Source of the DNA: JAYPHU01 sp038127535 | GTDB lineage: Bacteria > Pseudomonadota > Alphaproteobacteria > Rhodospirillales > UBA2165 | Reading direction: 5' to 3' | NCBI GenBank assembly: GCA_038127535.1 | Contig: JAYPHU010000016.1 | Coordinates: 1 to 64,000, forward strand | DNA: 64,000 nucleotides | Part shown: piece after piece, positions 27,206 to 35,915 of the stretch | How the letters are laid out: every line of letters starts with the position of its first letter | Numbering within the stretch: position 1 is the stretch's first letter | Translations under genes and position numbers: made by a program | Notes under the pieces: model-generated | What the model was told of the DNA's origin: nothing | Seen by the model: only the letters and a program-made list of their open reading frames with translations | The model's database searches: none

Positions 27206-27931
27206 CTAGAGGATAAGGCCCTGCGCCGCCCGCAGGATGGCCTGGGCGTCGGCGGTAAAGTCGCCGTTGTCCCCGTGCAGCACGAGACCGTCGCGGATGT
27301 TCACGCCTGCCGCCGCCCCCTTAACGCCCTGGACGATCACCCGCTTGGCCCCCTCGCCCGCCGTTTTCGGCCACAGGGGAAAGACCTTGAGATCGCCCGC
27401 GCCTTTTTCCAGCGCGGCGACGACCTCCCCCTGCCGGTCAAAGCGGTGGATAAAGGTGACCGTGCCGCCGGACTTTACTTGTCCCAAACAAAAGGCTACC
27501 CAGTCCGCCAGCTTCGCGTCCCCTTCGACATTGGCTTGCCGCTTTGCCGGATCGGGCGGCGGGATGGCCGTGCCGGCAGCCAGATAGGGCGGATTGGCCA
27601 TGACGTGATCGAACGGTCCACCGAGCTCCAGCGGTGAGAGAATATCGGCGGCGGCGAACCGCGCCCGATCGGAGAGCCCGCTCAAACCCGCGCCCTCCCC
27701 GGCCAATCCGATCAAATCCGCCAGCACATCGATGCCCGCGACCTGTACGCCGTCGACCCGCGACGCCAAACACAAAGCCGCCGCGCCGACGCCGCAGCCG
27801 GCGTCCAACACCCGGTCCCCGCTGTTGGCCGGAACGGCGGCGGCGAGAAATACCGGGTCAATGGCCGCGCGGTAGCCAGCATCGGGCTGGCGCAACACCA
27901 CGCTTCCGTCCAGCAGCCGGTCTTCACTCAT
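27206..27931 (-). CDS. TrmN6-like tRNA1(Val) adenine-N6 methyltransferase family
   Basis: A 241-residue amino-methyltransferase with SAM motif I VLDAGCGVGAAALCLA near residue 43 and the N6-adenine/N5-glutamine motif IV NPPYL near residue 117. The opening DGSVVLRQPDAGYRAAIDPVFLAA is typical of the TrmN6/YfiC-like group that methylates A37 of tRNA1(Val). Related enzymes modify rRNA or proteins, so the exact target is not certain. Its start overlaps the end of the DUF2007 gene by eight bases. Confidence 0.83.
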   Translation of the reverse strand: MSEDRLLDGSVVLRQPDAGYRAAIDPVFLAAAVPANSGDRVLDAGCGVGAAALCLASRVDGVQVAGIDVLADLIGLAGEGAGLSGLSDRARFAAADILSPLELGGPFDHVMANPPYLAAGTAIPPPDPAKRQANVEGDAKLADWVAFCLGQVKSGGTVTFIHRFDRQGEVVAALEKGAGDLKVFPLWPKTAGEGAKRVIVQGVKGAAAGVNIRDGLVLHGDNGDFTADAQAILRAAQGLIL

Positions 27932-28157
27932 CGAACAGGCTTAGCCCTTCGACCTCGGTTTGGGCTTCGGTGAGCACCCGGACGGCTTGCCCGTGATCGT
28001 CATCGTCCACCATCACCCGGCGCGGGATAGCGTTGGCGCTGCCTTCCAGGATGCTCATCTGGGTGTCCAGGACGAACGGTTCGATGCCGGCCTCGCCCAG
28101 CACGGCGCGCACCCAGGACAGGAGAACCGGATCATTGGTTTTCAGAAGCTCTTTCAC
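27924..28157 (-). CDS. DUF2007 small protein (putative signal-transducing)
   Basis: A 77-residue DUF2007 protein: a ferredoxin-like fold with MKELLKTNDPVLLSWVRAVL, then GIEPFVLD, and RRVMVDDDDHGQAVRVL. The family is small, soluble and of unknown role; it shows the alpha/beta pattern of PII-like proteins. It is first in a run with the TrmN6-like and SppA genes and is divergent from the polyprenyl synthase gene. Confidence 0.8.
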   Translation of the reverse strand: MKELLKTNDPVLLSWVRAVLGEAGIEPFVLDTQMSILEGSANAIPRRVMVDDDDHGQAVRVLTEAQTEVEGLSLFDE

Positions 28158-28240
28158 ACAATCGCCCCGAGGTTTTCACAATCCGGTCATGCGGGTTTTC
28201 CCACCTTGACCGGGCCGGAGTTCGGCACCTATGCTCCGGG

Positions 28241-28269
28241 TTGACACGGCGGGCGTCAAGTTGAATAAG
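28241..28269 (+). promoter_or_regulatory. Tentative promoter of the polyprenyl diphosphate synthase gene
   Basis: TTGACA at 28241-28246 matches a consensus -35 box; 17 bases later AATAAG at 28264-28269 is a weak -10. If used, it excludes the upstream ATG at 28231 and supports the TTG start at 28306. Confidence 0.35.
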
Positions 28270-28305
28270 CCTGTCGTTGCAGCAAGGCCTGAAAAGGAAC
28301 ATCCC

Positions 28306-29322
28306 TTGGGAGTCGTCGTAAATCTCGACAGTGGCCAAGAACCGGGACCATCCCTGGACGCCCTGTCAGCCCTCACCGAACAAGACCTGAAGGACGTGAA
28401 CGAGCTCATCGTTCGCTCGATGGACAGCCCGGTGGCGCTGATCCCGCAACTGGCCGGTCACATTGTGGCAGCCGGCGGCAAGCGCATCCGGCCGATGATG
28501 ACCCTGGCCTCGGCCCGGCTCTGCGGCTACGAGGGCGACCGGCATAAGGGCCTGGCCGCCTGCGTCGAGTTCATTCACACTGCAACCCTACTCCATGACG
28601 ATGTTGTGGACGAGAGCGATCTGCGCCGGGGCCTGGCCTCCGCCAATGCGGTCTGGGGAAATCAGGCCAGCGTGCTGGTCGGCGATTTCCTGTTCAGCCG
28701 CGCCTTCGAACTGATGGTCGCGGACGGGTCCTTGCCGGTTCTCGCGGTGCTCTCCAAGGCCTCGTCGGTGATCGCAGAGGGCGAGGTGCTCCAGCTCATC
28801 ACCAGCAATGACACGGAAACCGGAGAGACCGCGTACCTGGAGGTCATCCGCTCCAAGACCGCACAATTGTTCTCCGCCGCCTGCCGCATCGGCGCGCTGG
28901 TGGCTGACCGGCCCAAGGTGGAAGAAGACGCGCTGGAAACCTTCGGCATGAACCTGGGCATCACGTTTCAGCTCATCGACGATGTACTCGACTATTCCGC
29001 CAAGCAGGCGACCCTGGGCAAGGCCGTGGGCGATGATTTCCGCGACGGCAAGATCACCCTGCCGGTAATCCTGGCTTTCCGCCGGGGAGATGACGAGGAA
29101 CGCACCTTCTGGCGGCGCAGCCTGGAAGACCTGAACCAGAACGAGGGTGATCTGGAACACGCGATCGAGTTGATGACCAAGCACGGCGCGCTAGATGACG
29201 CGGTGGAGCGGGCCAGGCACTACGGCGCCATCGCCCGGGACGCCATCGGCATCTTCGACGACTGCCCGGAAAAAGCGGCGCTGATCGATGCCGTCGATTT
29301 TTGCATCCACCGGGCGTATTAA
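28306..29322 (+). CDS. Long-chain polyprenyl diphosphate synthase (octa/decaprenyl type, ubiquinone side chain)
   Basis: A 338-residue all-trans prenyltransferase with both aspartate-rich motifs: DDVVD near residue 98 in TLLHDDVVDESDLRRG and DDVLD near residue 225. It condenses isopentenyl diphosphate onto an allylic primer, giving the isoprenoid tail of ubiquinone. I chose a TTG start at 28306 (first residues GVVVNLDSG) because AAGGA lies 7 bases upstream. The in-frame ATG at 28231 would add 25 poorly structured residues and has a weaker site. Chain length (C40 or C50) is not decided by the sequence I can read. Confidence 0.92.
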   Translation: MGVVVNLDSGQEPGPSLDALSALTEQDLKDVNELIVRSMDSPVALIPQLAGHIVAAGGKRIRPMMTLASARLCGYEGDRHKGLAACVEFIHTATLLHDDVVDESDLRRGLASANAVWGNQASVLVGDFLFSRAFELMVADGSLPVLAVLSKASSVIAEGEVLQLITSNDTETGETAYLEVIRSKTAQLFSAACRIGALVADRPKVEEDALETFGMNLGITFQLIDDVLDYSAKQATLGKAVGDDFRDGKITLPVILAFRRGDDEERTFWRRSLEDLNQNEGDLEHAIELMTKHGALDDAVERARHYGAIARDAIGIFDDCPEKAALIDAVDFCIHRAY

Positions 29323-29353
29323 GTCCAATCCAATTTAGGGAGTGACAGCCCTC

Positions 29354-29382
29354 TTGCCGGGGAACGGCGGGGGCGCTATAAC
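29354..29382 (+). promoter_or_regulatory. Promoter of tRNA-Pro
   Basis: TTGCCG (29354-29359), a 17-base spacer and TATAAC (29377-29382) form a near-consensus sigma-70 promoter. It would start transcription about ten bases before the tRNA. Confidence 0.65.
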
Positions 29383-29398
29383 GCCGCCTCCTAAGAGT

Positions 29399-29475
29399 CG
29401 GGGAGTGGCGCAGCCTGGTAGCGCACATCGTTCGGGACGATGGGGTCGGAGGTTCGAATCCTCTCTCCCCGACCA
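29399..29475 (+). tRNA. tRNA-Pro (anticodon CGG)
   Basis: A complete 77-base tRNA. The acceptor stem CGGGGAG pairs with CTCCCCG and is followed by A and an encoded CCA. The D arm contains GCGCAGCCTGGTAGCGC, the anticodon stem-loop is CATCG-TTCGGGA-CGATG with anticodon CGG, and the T arm is GGAGG-TTCGAAT-CCTCT. It reads the proline codon CCG. Confidence 0.97.
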
Positions 29476-29562
29476 ATTTGCTATCACATCGCCTTCGTCA
29501 ATCCAGCGCACACGATTATTGTGTCGCGGAGGAATCAGTTTACCTTCCGCTCTGGATGAGCC

Positions 29563-31072
29563 ATGCAGAGTAAATTCGAAAAATATCTGGACCGGGGCCT
29601 GGAATTGCAGCGGGCCAACGACCTCGCAGGCGCGGAGAAACAGTACCCGCGGGCGCTGAAGCTGGAGAAGCGCCACCCGGAGGTTCTGCACCGGCTGGGC
29701 ACGGTTAATGTGCAGATGCGCCGCTATCCGGAGGCGGTCACCCATTTCGGGCGCGCCATCGCGGCCGAACCCCGCGCACTGCCCAGCCTGCACAATCTGG
29801 CGATTGTCTATCAGGGCTTGGGCCGGGATGACGACGCCATCGCGGCCCATCAAAAAATCCTCACCCTGCAGCCGAACTCGGCCTAGACCTAGGGCCATCT
29901 GGCCCGGCTTTATGAGGAACGAAACCTGGTCGACGAGGCGCAGGAGTATGTGGCCACCGGGCTCACGCTCGACGGGTTCAACCACATGCTGAACCTGATC
30001 GCCGTCCTCCTGGACCGCCGCGCCAAACGCTATGAGGACGGGCTTAGCCGGCTTGCTCAGATAGTTGAGCCCATCGACCGGACCAGGCCGCTACGCAAAA
30101 AATTTCTGTTCGAACAGGGCCGGGCTGGAGCTCACCGGGGATTATCCGGGCGCGTTCCAGGCCTTTACCTCGGCCAATAAAATCTCCGCCTGCTCCGCCA
30201 TGGCCAGCACCACCGAAGGCGCAGATTACGCCGCCCACATCGACGCTATCCAGGCGGCCTTCACCGCCGACGTCATCGCCGAATGAGAACCTCGGTCGCC
30301 GGACTATACCGGCCAGAACCTGTTATTTCTGTTGGGTTTTCCCCGGTCGGGCACCACTCTGTTGGACAATATCCTGGCCAGCCATCACAAGGTGACGACG
30401 CTGAGCGAGCTGCCGGCCGTGCAGACCATGATCGACACCCTGCACGGGCTGCCGGGCGGCTATCCGGACTGCCTGGCGGAAATCAACGAAACACAGATCG
30501 CCGCCGCGCAGAAAGCCTATTTCGATGCGTTGGCGGAGGAAAACATTCCGGACGGTGTGCTGATCGTCGACAAGCTGCCGTTGAACCTGATTTACGGCGC
30601 GGCGCTCGCCCGAGTTTTTCCCGACGCCAAATACATCCTGGCGCTCCGCCATCCGTGCGACGCGTGTCTTTCCTGACTGATGCAGGATTTTGAGCCCAAC
30701 GATGCGATAGCCAATTTCTTCACCATCGACGAGACGGTAGAGCTCTATGAGAACGTGATGAGGCTCTGGCTCCACTATCAGGAAATCTTGCCCCTGCAGG
30801 TGCATCGCAACCGCTATGAGGACGTAGTCGCCGACTTCGATCCGACTGTCAAATCCCTACTGGATTTCTTAGGTCTCGACTGGGTGGACGAGGTGAAGCA
30901 GTTCGACAAGCCTGAGCGGGACCGCCGCCATATCCGCACGCCCAGCTATGATCAGGTCTCCCGGCCGATCTACACCGAAGCGCGCTATCGCTGGACCCGC
31001 TACGAGGATCAGCTCGAAAGCGCCGCCGCCCGGCTCAAACCGTTTATCGAGGAATTCGGCTACGAGAGCTAA
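29563..31072 (+). pseudogene. TPR-sulfotransferase, inactivated by four stop codons and one frameshift
   Basis: Reading through stops reconstructs one protein of about 500 residues. It has N-terminal TPR repeats (EKYLDRGLELQRANDLAGAE, HLARLYEERNLVDEAQEYV), a sulfotransferase domain with the PAPS-binding loop LFLLGFPRSGTTLLD near 30330, the 3'-phosphate site region LALRHPCDACLS and a C-terminal FIEEFGYES. It is broken by TAG at 29884 and 29890, an extra G near 30122-30124 that moves reading to another frame, TGA at 30284 and TGA at 30674. The last TGA falls where relatives usually have a cysteine in an LSCFMQ-like motif. Each piece still has normal codon composition, so decay is recent. Confidence 0.9.
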
Positions 31073-31082
31073 AAGCCGGGGC

Positions 31083-31928
31083 TTATTCGTCCCGGATGCC
31101 GTTGAACAGCGTGCCGACCCCGGGGATGTCCACTTCCAGCACTTCACCGGCGCTGAGCCATTTGGGATCATCCGCGCCGGCGATCGTGCCGCCGGGACTG
31201 CCGGTGGCGATCATGTCGCCCGGCTGCAGGGTGAGGAAGCTCGACGCGTGGGCGATAATCGCCGGGATGTCGTAGATCATTAAATCCGTGCCGCCGTCCT
31301 GCACCACCTCGCCGTTGCGCCGGGTGGTGATGTGCAGCTTGGTCGGATCGCCGACTTCGTCCGCGGCGACAATCCACGGGCCCAGCCCGCCGCAGCGGTC
31401 GAAATTCTTGGTGGCGAAATTTTGCGTGCCCGCCCGCTCCCACTTCCGGGGACTGCCCTCGTTCATAATCGTGTAGCCCATGACGTGATCGTAGGCGTCT
31501 TCCGGCGCGATGTGGCGGCCGCCGGTGCCGATCACGGCCACCAGTTCGCCCTCGTAATCCAGCCGCTCGCAGACTTTGGGGACCAGCATCTCCTGGCCGT
31601 GCGGAGCGAAACTGTGGGCCAGCCGGGCGAAGATGTTGGGATAGTCGAGCTTTCCCTGATGGATCACCTCGTGATAGGCGCGATAGTTGCGTCCGGCGCA
31701 GAGAAACTTGTCGGCGTTGGGGATCGGCAGATCGAACTCGATCTCGGTCAGTTGATGATCCGGTGTCTCGCCGGCCGCATCCTGCAGCTTGGCGAGCGCG
31801 CCGGCGGCAATGGCGTCTTTCAGCGTGGGATAGTCCGCGCCGAACCGCGCGTTCAGATCGACCACGCCGGCGTCGGTCGCCACACCGTATTTGGCTTCGC
31901 CGTTGATCTTATAGGAGAGAAGTTTCAT
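31083..31928 (-). CDS. Fumarylacetoacetate hydrolase (FAH) family protein
   Basis: A 281-residue FAH-fold protein. The metal-binding residues are recognisable in LDYEGELVAVIGTGGRHI (E-x-E type) and the downstream DAYDHVMGYTIMNE; the end LQPGDMIATGSPGGTIAGADDP is the family C-terminal signature. Members hydrolyse or decarboxylate 2-oxo acids from aromatic catabolism, such as fumarylpyruvate or homoprotocatechuate products. The start at 31928 follows the upstream double-VOC dioxygenase stop by five bases, which supports a ring-cleavage pathway pair. A longer frame to 32093 overlaps that gene and is rejected. Confidence 0.9.
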   Translation of the reverse strand: MKLLSYKINGEAKYGVATDAGVVDLNARFGADYPTLKDAIAAGALAKLQDAAGETPDHQLTEIEFDLPIPNADKFLCAGRNYRAYHEVIHQGKLDYPNIFARLAHSFAPHGQEMLVPKVCERLDYEGELVAVIGTGGRHIAPEDAYDHVMGYTIMNEGSPRKWERAGTQNFATKNFDRCGGLGPWIVAADEVGDPTKLHITTRRNGEVVQDGGTDLMIYDIPAIIAHASSFLTLQPGDMIATGSPGGTIAGADDPKWLSAGEVLEVDIPGVGTLFNGIRDE

Positions 31929-31933
31929 GACAA

Positions 31934-32866
31934 CTAGGCCTCCTCCACCTGCCGTTGCAGCCCGGCGAACCGGTCCAGCCCCTCTTCCAGGGACCATTCG
32001 GCAAAGGCCCCGTCGGACGGCACGATCTCCCGGGGGACCCAGGCCTTGGTCACCCGGTCCGTGTCGAACCCGTATTCCGCCGCGCCGCCGCACGGATTGC
32101 GGAAGTACCAGTAATAAGCCGAGGTGACATTGTGCCGGCCCGGCCCCAAATGGGTGTTCCAGCCGAGTTCCTTCATGCGGAGCCCGCCGCCGAACACCTC
32201 ATGGATGTCGCGGAGCTCAAACGCTGTGTGATGGAAACCCATCTGGCCCGGCAGTTTGAACATAAACAGATTGTGGTGGTCGTTGGCCCCGCCGCAGCGC
32301 AGAAAGGCGCCCCGCTCCACATAAGCGTCGGTCAGCAGGAAACCCAGCCGGTCCATATAGAATTTCGGCGTGCCCTCGATATCCTGAATATGAAAGACGG
32401 CGTGGACCAGGTTCTGCGGCGTCGCCCGGTCATAGAAGACGGCGGGTTCGTCAACCCGCTCTACCCGGCCCGGCGCGTTGTATTTGGACTCCCGCTGCGG
32501 CAGTTCCTGCATGTGCGCCACCCGGAATCCCATGCCATAACCTTCCGGATCCAAGGCGTGGACCGTGCCGTCGTCATCCACGGTGACGTCGCGGTCCTTG
32601 GCGAGTTCGGCGGCAATATCGCCGACAACGCCCTGATCGGCGGCGGCCCAGACGGTTTCGCGGACGGTGGAGCCTTCCACCACCGGCGGCGGCAGGCTCG
32701 GGTCATCAATCGGGCGGATTTCCACCTGAGACTTGTCGACAGTCTCGAAGATATTGCTGTTGGGCGCGTCGGCGATCTGGGTCAGGCCCCAGTCCAGCCA
32801 GAACTTTTTGCAGAGCGCCATATCCTCGACGCCGAATACCAGTTTATCGATTCCGATGAGGTTCAT
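31934..32866 (-). CDS. Double-VOC-domain protein, extradiol dioxygenase-like
   Basis: A 310-residue protein with two VOC modules (about residues 5-110 and 140-270). The second module keeps a probable His-His-Glu iron/metal set: His in NLVHAVFHIQDIEG, His in MGFHHTAFELRDI and Glu in GGAAEYGFDTD. This matches type I extradiol dioxygenases such as catechol 2,3-dioxygenase relatives. Its coupling with an FAH-family gene points to breakdown of an aromatic ring product, though the substrate is unknown. The ATG at 32866 has AGGG about eight bases upstream; the open frame continuing to 33331 is not coding. Confidence 0.85.
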   Translation of the reverse strand: MNLIGIDKLVFGVEDMALCKKFWLDWGLTQIADAPNSNIFETVDKSQVEIRPIDDPSLPPPVVEGSTVRETVWAAADQGVVGDIAAELAKDRDVTVDDDGTVHALDPEGYGMGFRVAHMQELPQRESKYNAPGRVERVDEPAVFYDRATPQNLVHAVFHIQDIEGTPKFYMDRLGFLLTDAYVERGAFLRCGGANDHHNLFMFKLPGQMGFHHTAFELRDIHEVFGGGLRMKELGWNTHLGPGRHNVTSAYYWYFRNPCGGAAEYGFDTDRVTKAWVPREIVPSDGAFAEWSLEEGLDRFAGLQRQVEEA

Positions 32867-33026
32867 GAGCATCCCTAAGAAAGAAATCGTTATATTTGAT
32901 ACTGACTCATAGCCCCAGCCACAACCACAGCTTTTGCAGTTCGTCTCAAATTCGACCCTGCCCGCTAGAGATTCCCTCATTGACCGGGACCTCAGTCCCT
33001 GGATAATCGCGCCCGGAGGTACATCC

Positions 33027-34115
33027 ATGCGTGGATTCTTGGTGGGCGGCGTGCTTGGGCTGATTTTGGGGGTGATCCTGGCGGTGACCGGCCCTGCGGG
33101 ACGCGCCCCGATCCCGGTCGAAGCTGAAACCAAAACAGAAAAAGACATGGAACCGCAGAAATGGCGGCTGGTCAGCGCCTTTTCGGCGGAAGACTTCCAT
33201 ACGGCCGGCGTGGCGGAACTCTTGTCCAACCGGCTGTCCCTGGTTACCGATAAAAAGCTCACGCTGGAACTCCACGGGGGCGGCGCGATCGTCCCGTCCC
33301 TGGAAGTCTTTGACGCCGTCGCCTCCGGCACCGTAGAAGCCGGCTTATCCAGCCCCGCCTACTGGGGCGGCAAAGCCAGCGAGCTGGAGCTGTTCGGCGG
33401 CATTCCTTTTGGTCCCGATGTCGTCGAATTTCTCGCCTGGTTCGAAACCGGCGGCGGCAACCGGCTATTCCGCGCCGCTTACCGGCCGCACAACATCCAC
33501 GCCATTCTCTGCGGAATATCCGGCCCCACTGGCGGAGGCTGGTACGAAACGGATATACAGGAGTTCACGGACCTAAAAGGTAAAACCATTGCCGCCGTGG
33601 GCCTCACCGCCAAGGTTGTAGAACGGCTCGGCGCCAAACCCGTCCAGCTCGCCAGTCAGGACATTTTCCCGGCACTCAAGCGGGGTGACATTTCCGGCGC
33701 AACCTTCCCTATTCCGCACCTTGATCAAAGTGAGGGCCTGCCCAAGAACGCAAAGCATTTTTATTTCCCGGGATGGTCTCAGCCGTTCAGCACACTGGAT
33801 CTTCTGATCAATCTCAATAAATGGAACGCGCTGCCTGCGGAAACTCGAGGTGAGATCGAACAGGCCTGCTACATGGCGGTGCTCGACAGCCTCGCCCAAA
33901 GCGAAGGCCGCCGGTTTGCCATTCTCAAATTTCTTGTGAAGAAGGGGGTCGTGGTTCAACGCTGGCCAAGCAATATCATCGACGCCCTTCGGTCAGCCTG
34001 GCAAAAGGAGCGCCGGCGCCTATCGGCTAATGACAAGGCGTTCGCGAGAACGTGGCGGTCCCTGGCTAAATTTAGGGAAGATTATGCCATTTGGCGGGAA
34101 CTCGGGTATCTTTGA
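33027..34115 (+). CDS. TRAP transporter substrate-binding protein, DctP family (orphan)
   Basis: A 362-residue periplasmic binding protein of the DctP family, with an N-terminal hydrophobic segment (RGFLVGGVLGLILGVILAV) that could be a signal peptide or a membrane anchor. The body carries family stretches such as FDAVASGTVEAGLSSPAYW, DLKGKTIAAVGLTAKVVERLG and LASQDIFPALKRGDISG. Similar proteins bind 2-oxo acids or lactate-type ligands. No DctQ or DctM membrane gene is nearby, so its permease must be elsewhere if it is functional. The start has a perfect GGAGGT at good spacing. Confidence 0.9.
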   Translation: MRGFLVGGVLGLILGVILAVTGPAGRAPIPVEAETKTEKDMEPQKWRLVSAFSAEDFHTAGVAELLSNRLSLVTDKKLTLELHGGGAIVPSLEVFDAVASGTVEAGLSSPAYWGGKASELELFGGIPFGPDVVEFLAWFETGGGNRLFRAAYRPHNIHAILCGISGPTGGGWYETDIQEFTDLKGKTIAAVGLTAKVVERLGAKPVQLASQDIFPALKRGDISGATFPIPHLDQSEGLPKNAKHFYFPGWSQPFSTLDLLINLNKWNALPAETRGEIEQACYMAVLDSLAQSEGRRFAILKFLVKKGVVVQRWPSNIIDALRSAWQKERRRLSANDKAFARTWRSLAKFREDYAIWRELGYL

Positions 34116-34241
34116 GCCAAACACGGGATCGTGGTTTGATCGTGAACAGTTGCCAAATTTAGAACACATTGTTAGACGATACGCGTTGCTCGGTCGCAAG
34201 AACCGGCATCTCGAATGGAGCATTCAACTGGAGAAGAAAAA

Positions 34242-34631
34242 ATGTTGCGTAAGACTGTAATCACGACGGGCCTGCTGCTGTCCGCCCTGGCGCTGGCCAC
34301 ACCGGCATCCGCCGCCGGCGATGCCGTCAAGGGCAAAAAAGCGTTTAACAAGTGTAAGGCCTGCCACACGGTCAAGGCCGGAAAACACAAAACCGGACCT
34401 TCCCTCGCCGGCGTGGTTGGCCGCAAAGCGGGTACGGCTGAGGGCTTTACCCGCTATAGGGGCCTGAAAGGCGCCGATTGGACCTGGGATGACGCCACGC
34501 TGGACGCCTATCTGAACGATCCGAAGAAATTCACAAAGGCGAAAACCGGCAAGAATTCCGCGATGGCCCTCAAAACAAGAAAGAAGTCCACACGGGCCGA
34601 CCTGATCGCCTATTTAAAAACTCTCAAATAA
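34242..34631 (+). CDS. Class I cytochrome c, periplasmic
   Basis: A 129-residue monohaem cytochrome c of the c2 type. A signal peptide (MLRKTVITTGLLLSALALA, cleaved after ASAA) leads into the haem-binding CKACH at residues 38-42, with TGPSLAGVVG after it and the likely axial Met108 in KNSAMALK. The protein is very lysine-rich. It would carry electrons in the periplasm; its partner is unknown. A GGAGA precedes the ATG at 34242, and this fixes the start against an in-frame ATG at 34215. Confidence 0.93.
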   Translation: MLRKTVITTGLLLSALALATPASAAGDAVKGKKAFNKCKACHTVKAGKHKTGPSLAGVVGRKAGTAEGFTRYRGLKGADWTWDDATLDAYLNDPKKFTKAKTGKNSAMALKTRKKSTRADLIAYLKTLK

Positions 34632-34659
34632 GCCGGCCACAGCCGAAGGAGACAGTTTC

Positions 34660-34690
34660 AAAGGGCCGGCGCCGCAAGGACCGGTCCTTT
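34660..34690. terminator. Hairpin between cytochrome c gene and TAXI pseudogene
   Basis: AAAGGGCCGG (34660-34669) pairs with CCGGTCCTTT (34681-34690), ten base pairs with one G-U, around an 11-base loop. It lies 28 bases after the cytochrome c stop. There is no strong T-run, so intrinsic termination is only likely. Confidence 0.5.
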
Positions 34691-34700
34691 CGCTTGCCGA

Positions 34701-35699
34701 CTAAAGCAGCTTTTTCTCCTTAAAGTTTTTCGCCGCGCCGGAATTGATCGGTGCGGAAAGGCCGTTTTAGACCATCTTCTCTCTGGCAAGACGCCTAAAG
34801 GCGGGATGCAGCTTCCGGAAGGCGGACAAGTTGTTCATTACCGATTGGGTGACTTGGTAAACAATCCGCGCGTCGATCTTGGCCGATGTTACCAAAGTAG
34901 CTACCACGCCAAACGTGGTGACATGCTTGACTGTCGTTTTATAGGTGCCCTGTGGAATGGTCGCAAACGCGTGGTACGGATATTTCGCGACCAGTACTTT
35001 CTCGACATCACTGTTCAGATCAATAATTTGGGCGCCGCAATTATCGGTCGCGATGCCCACCCCAATGTTGGGAACGCCGACGGTATACCCGTAGGCGTCA
35101 AACTTGCATTCGCATAAGGCCTTGGATTGACCAGTCGAGGTGTACTGGGTCACCTGTGCGAAATCCTTCACCGTCTTACCATGTGCGCGCATGAGCTCTT
35201 CCATGGTGCCGCGGTGTTCTGAGCCAGGGTCACCAATGTTAACGCGCTTGCCCTTCAGATCGGACCACCGGCGAATATTAGAGCCCAGCCGCACGATAAG
35301 CTGGAACGGCTCGGCGTGGATAGAGAAAACGGACCGCAGATTGCCGAACTTCTTACCCTTGAATTTGCTGGTGCCGTTGTAGGCATGGTACTGCCAATCC
35401 GATTGGGCAATACCGAAATCGATCACGCCTTCCCGGATTTTCTCGAGATTTAATATGGAGCCGTCGGTTGACGGGGCGGAGCAGCGTAAACCCACCATCT
35501 GGCCCTTACTCTTGACCGGCTTGACCTTGGCGTTCACCGCCTTGCAAATAGAATTACCGGCGGCAAAGTAAACGCCGGTGGGCCCGCCCGTACCAATCTG
35601 GATGACCCGCTATTTTTGGGCATCAGCCGTTCCACCGCCGGCCAATAGAATGGCCGTTGATAAGCTAAGCCCCAAAGCGAAATTTCCGGAAAGTTTCAT
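34701..35699 (-). pseudogene. TAXI-family TRAP solute receptor, inactivated by two stop codons
   Basis: From an ATG at 35699, preceded by AAAAAAGGAG, the frame encodes a signal peptide ending TADAQK, then a TAG at 35610-35612. It continues without frame change as RVIQIGTGGPTGVYFAAGN, the typical TAXI start, and SDLKGKRVNIGDPGSEHRGT, SAPSTDGSI and DFGIAQSDWQYHAYNG. A second stop (TAA at 34767-34769) interrupts the C-terminus, after which NGLSAPINSGAAKNFKEKKLL runs to a TAG at 34701, matching the usual TAXI ending. The full reading is 332 sense codons long, the normal family length. Only the middle part stands as an open frame, 34767-35537. Confidence 0.85.
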
Positions 35700-35769
35700 G
35701 GCGTAAGGCTCCTTTTTTCTCGAACGGATGATCAGTCCAGACAAAACATTTTCCACCTCAGTTTCAGCG

Positions 35770-35787
35770 TAAACCAGCATAAACCAG
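35770..35787 (+). repeat. Short tandem direct repeat in apt upstream region
   Basis: TAAACCAG occurs twice with a period of exactly ten bases (35770-35777 and 35780-35787), one helical turn apart. It lies in the 216-base gap between the TAXI pseudogene and apt, where I see nothing else. It could be a protein-binding site or chance. Confidence 0.3.
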
Positions 35788-35915
35788 TACGAAAAGGGAA
35801 TTCCCGGGACGGCCTGATCCGGAAAAGTCCAGGACGGCCCCGAGATTGCCCGCCTAGATACAAGAAGTTAGGATGCGACGCTAATTCGAGGGACCATCAA
35901 AAGGCTTTAATCTCC

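Noticed and set aside
30674..30676. TGA in a Cys-like position of the sulfotransferase, considered as selenocysteine
   Set aside because: Three other nonsense codons and a frameshift break the same gene, and no SECIS-like hairpin stands out just after it, so decay is the simpler reading.
31955..32878. A 307-codon open frame on the plus strand
   Set aside because: It is antisense to the double-VOC dioxygenase-like gene and has no recognisable protein features.
32867..33331. Upstream extension of the double-VOC gene to 33331
   Set aside because: It overlaps the TRAP receptor gene on the opposite strand and has no family similarity; the ATG at 32866 has a proper ribosome site.
29884..35612. 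Reassignment of TAG to an amino acid, to explain the readable frames across TAG
   Set aside because: TAG ends several clearly intact genes in the window (for example at 5242 and 15021), and TGA, TAA and a frameshift also interrupt the decayed genes.
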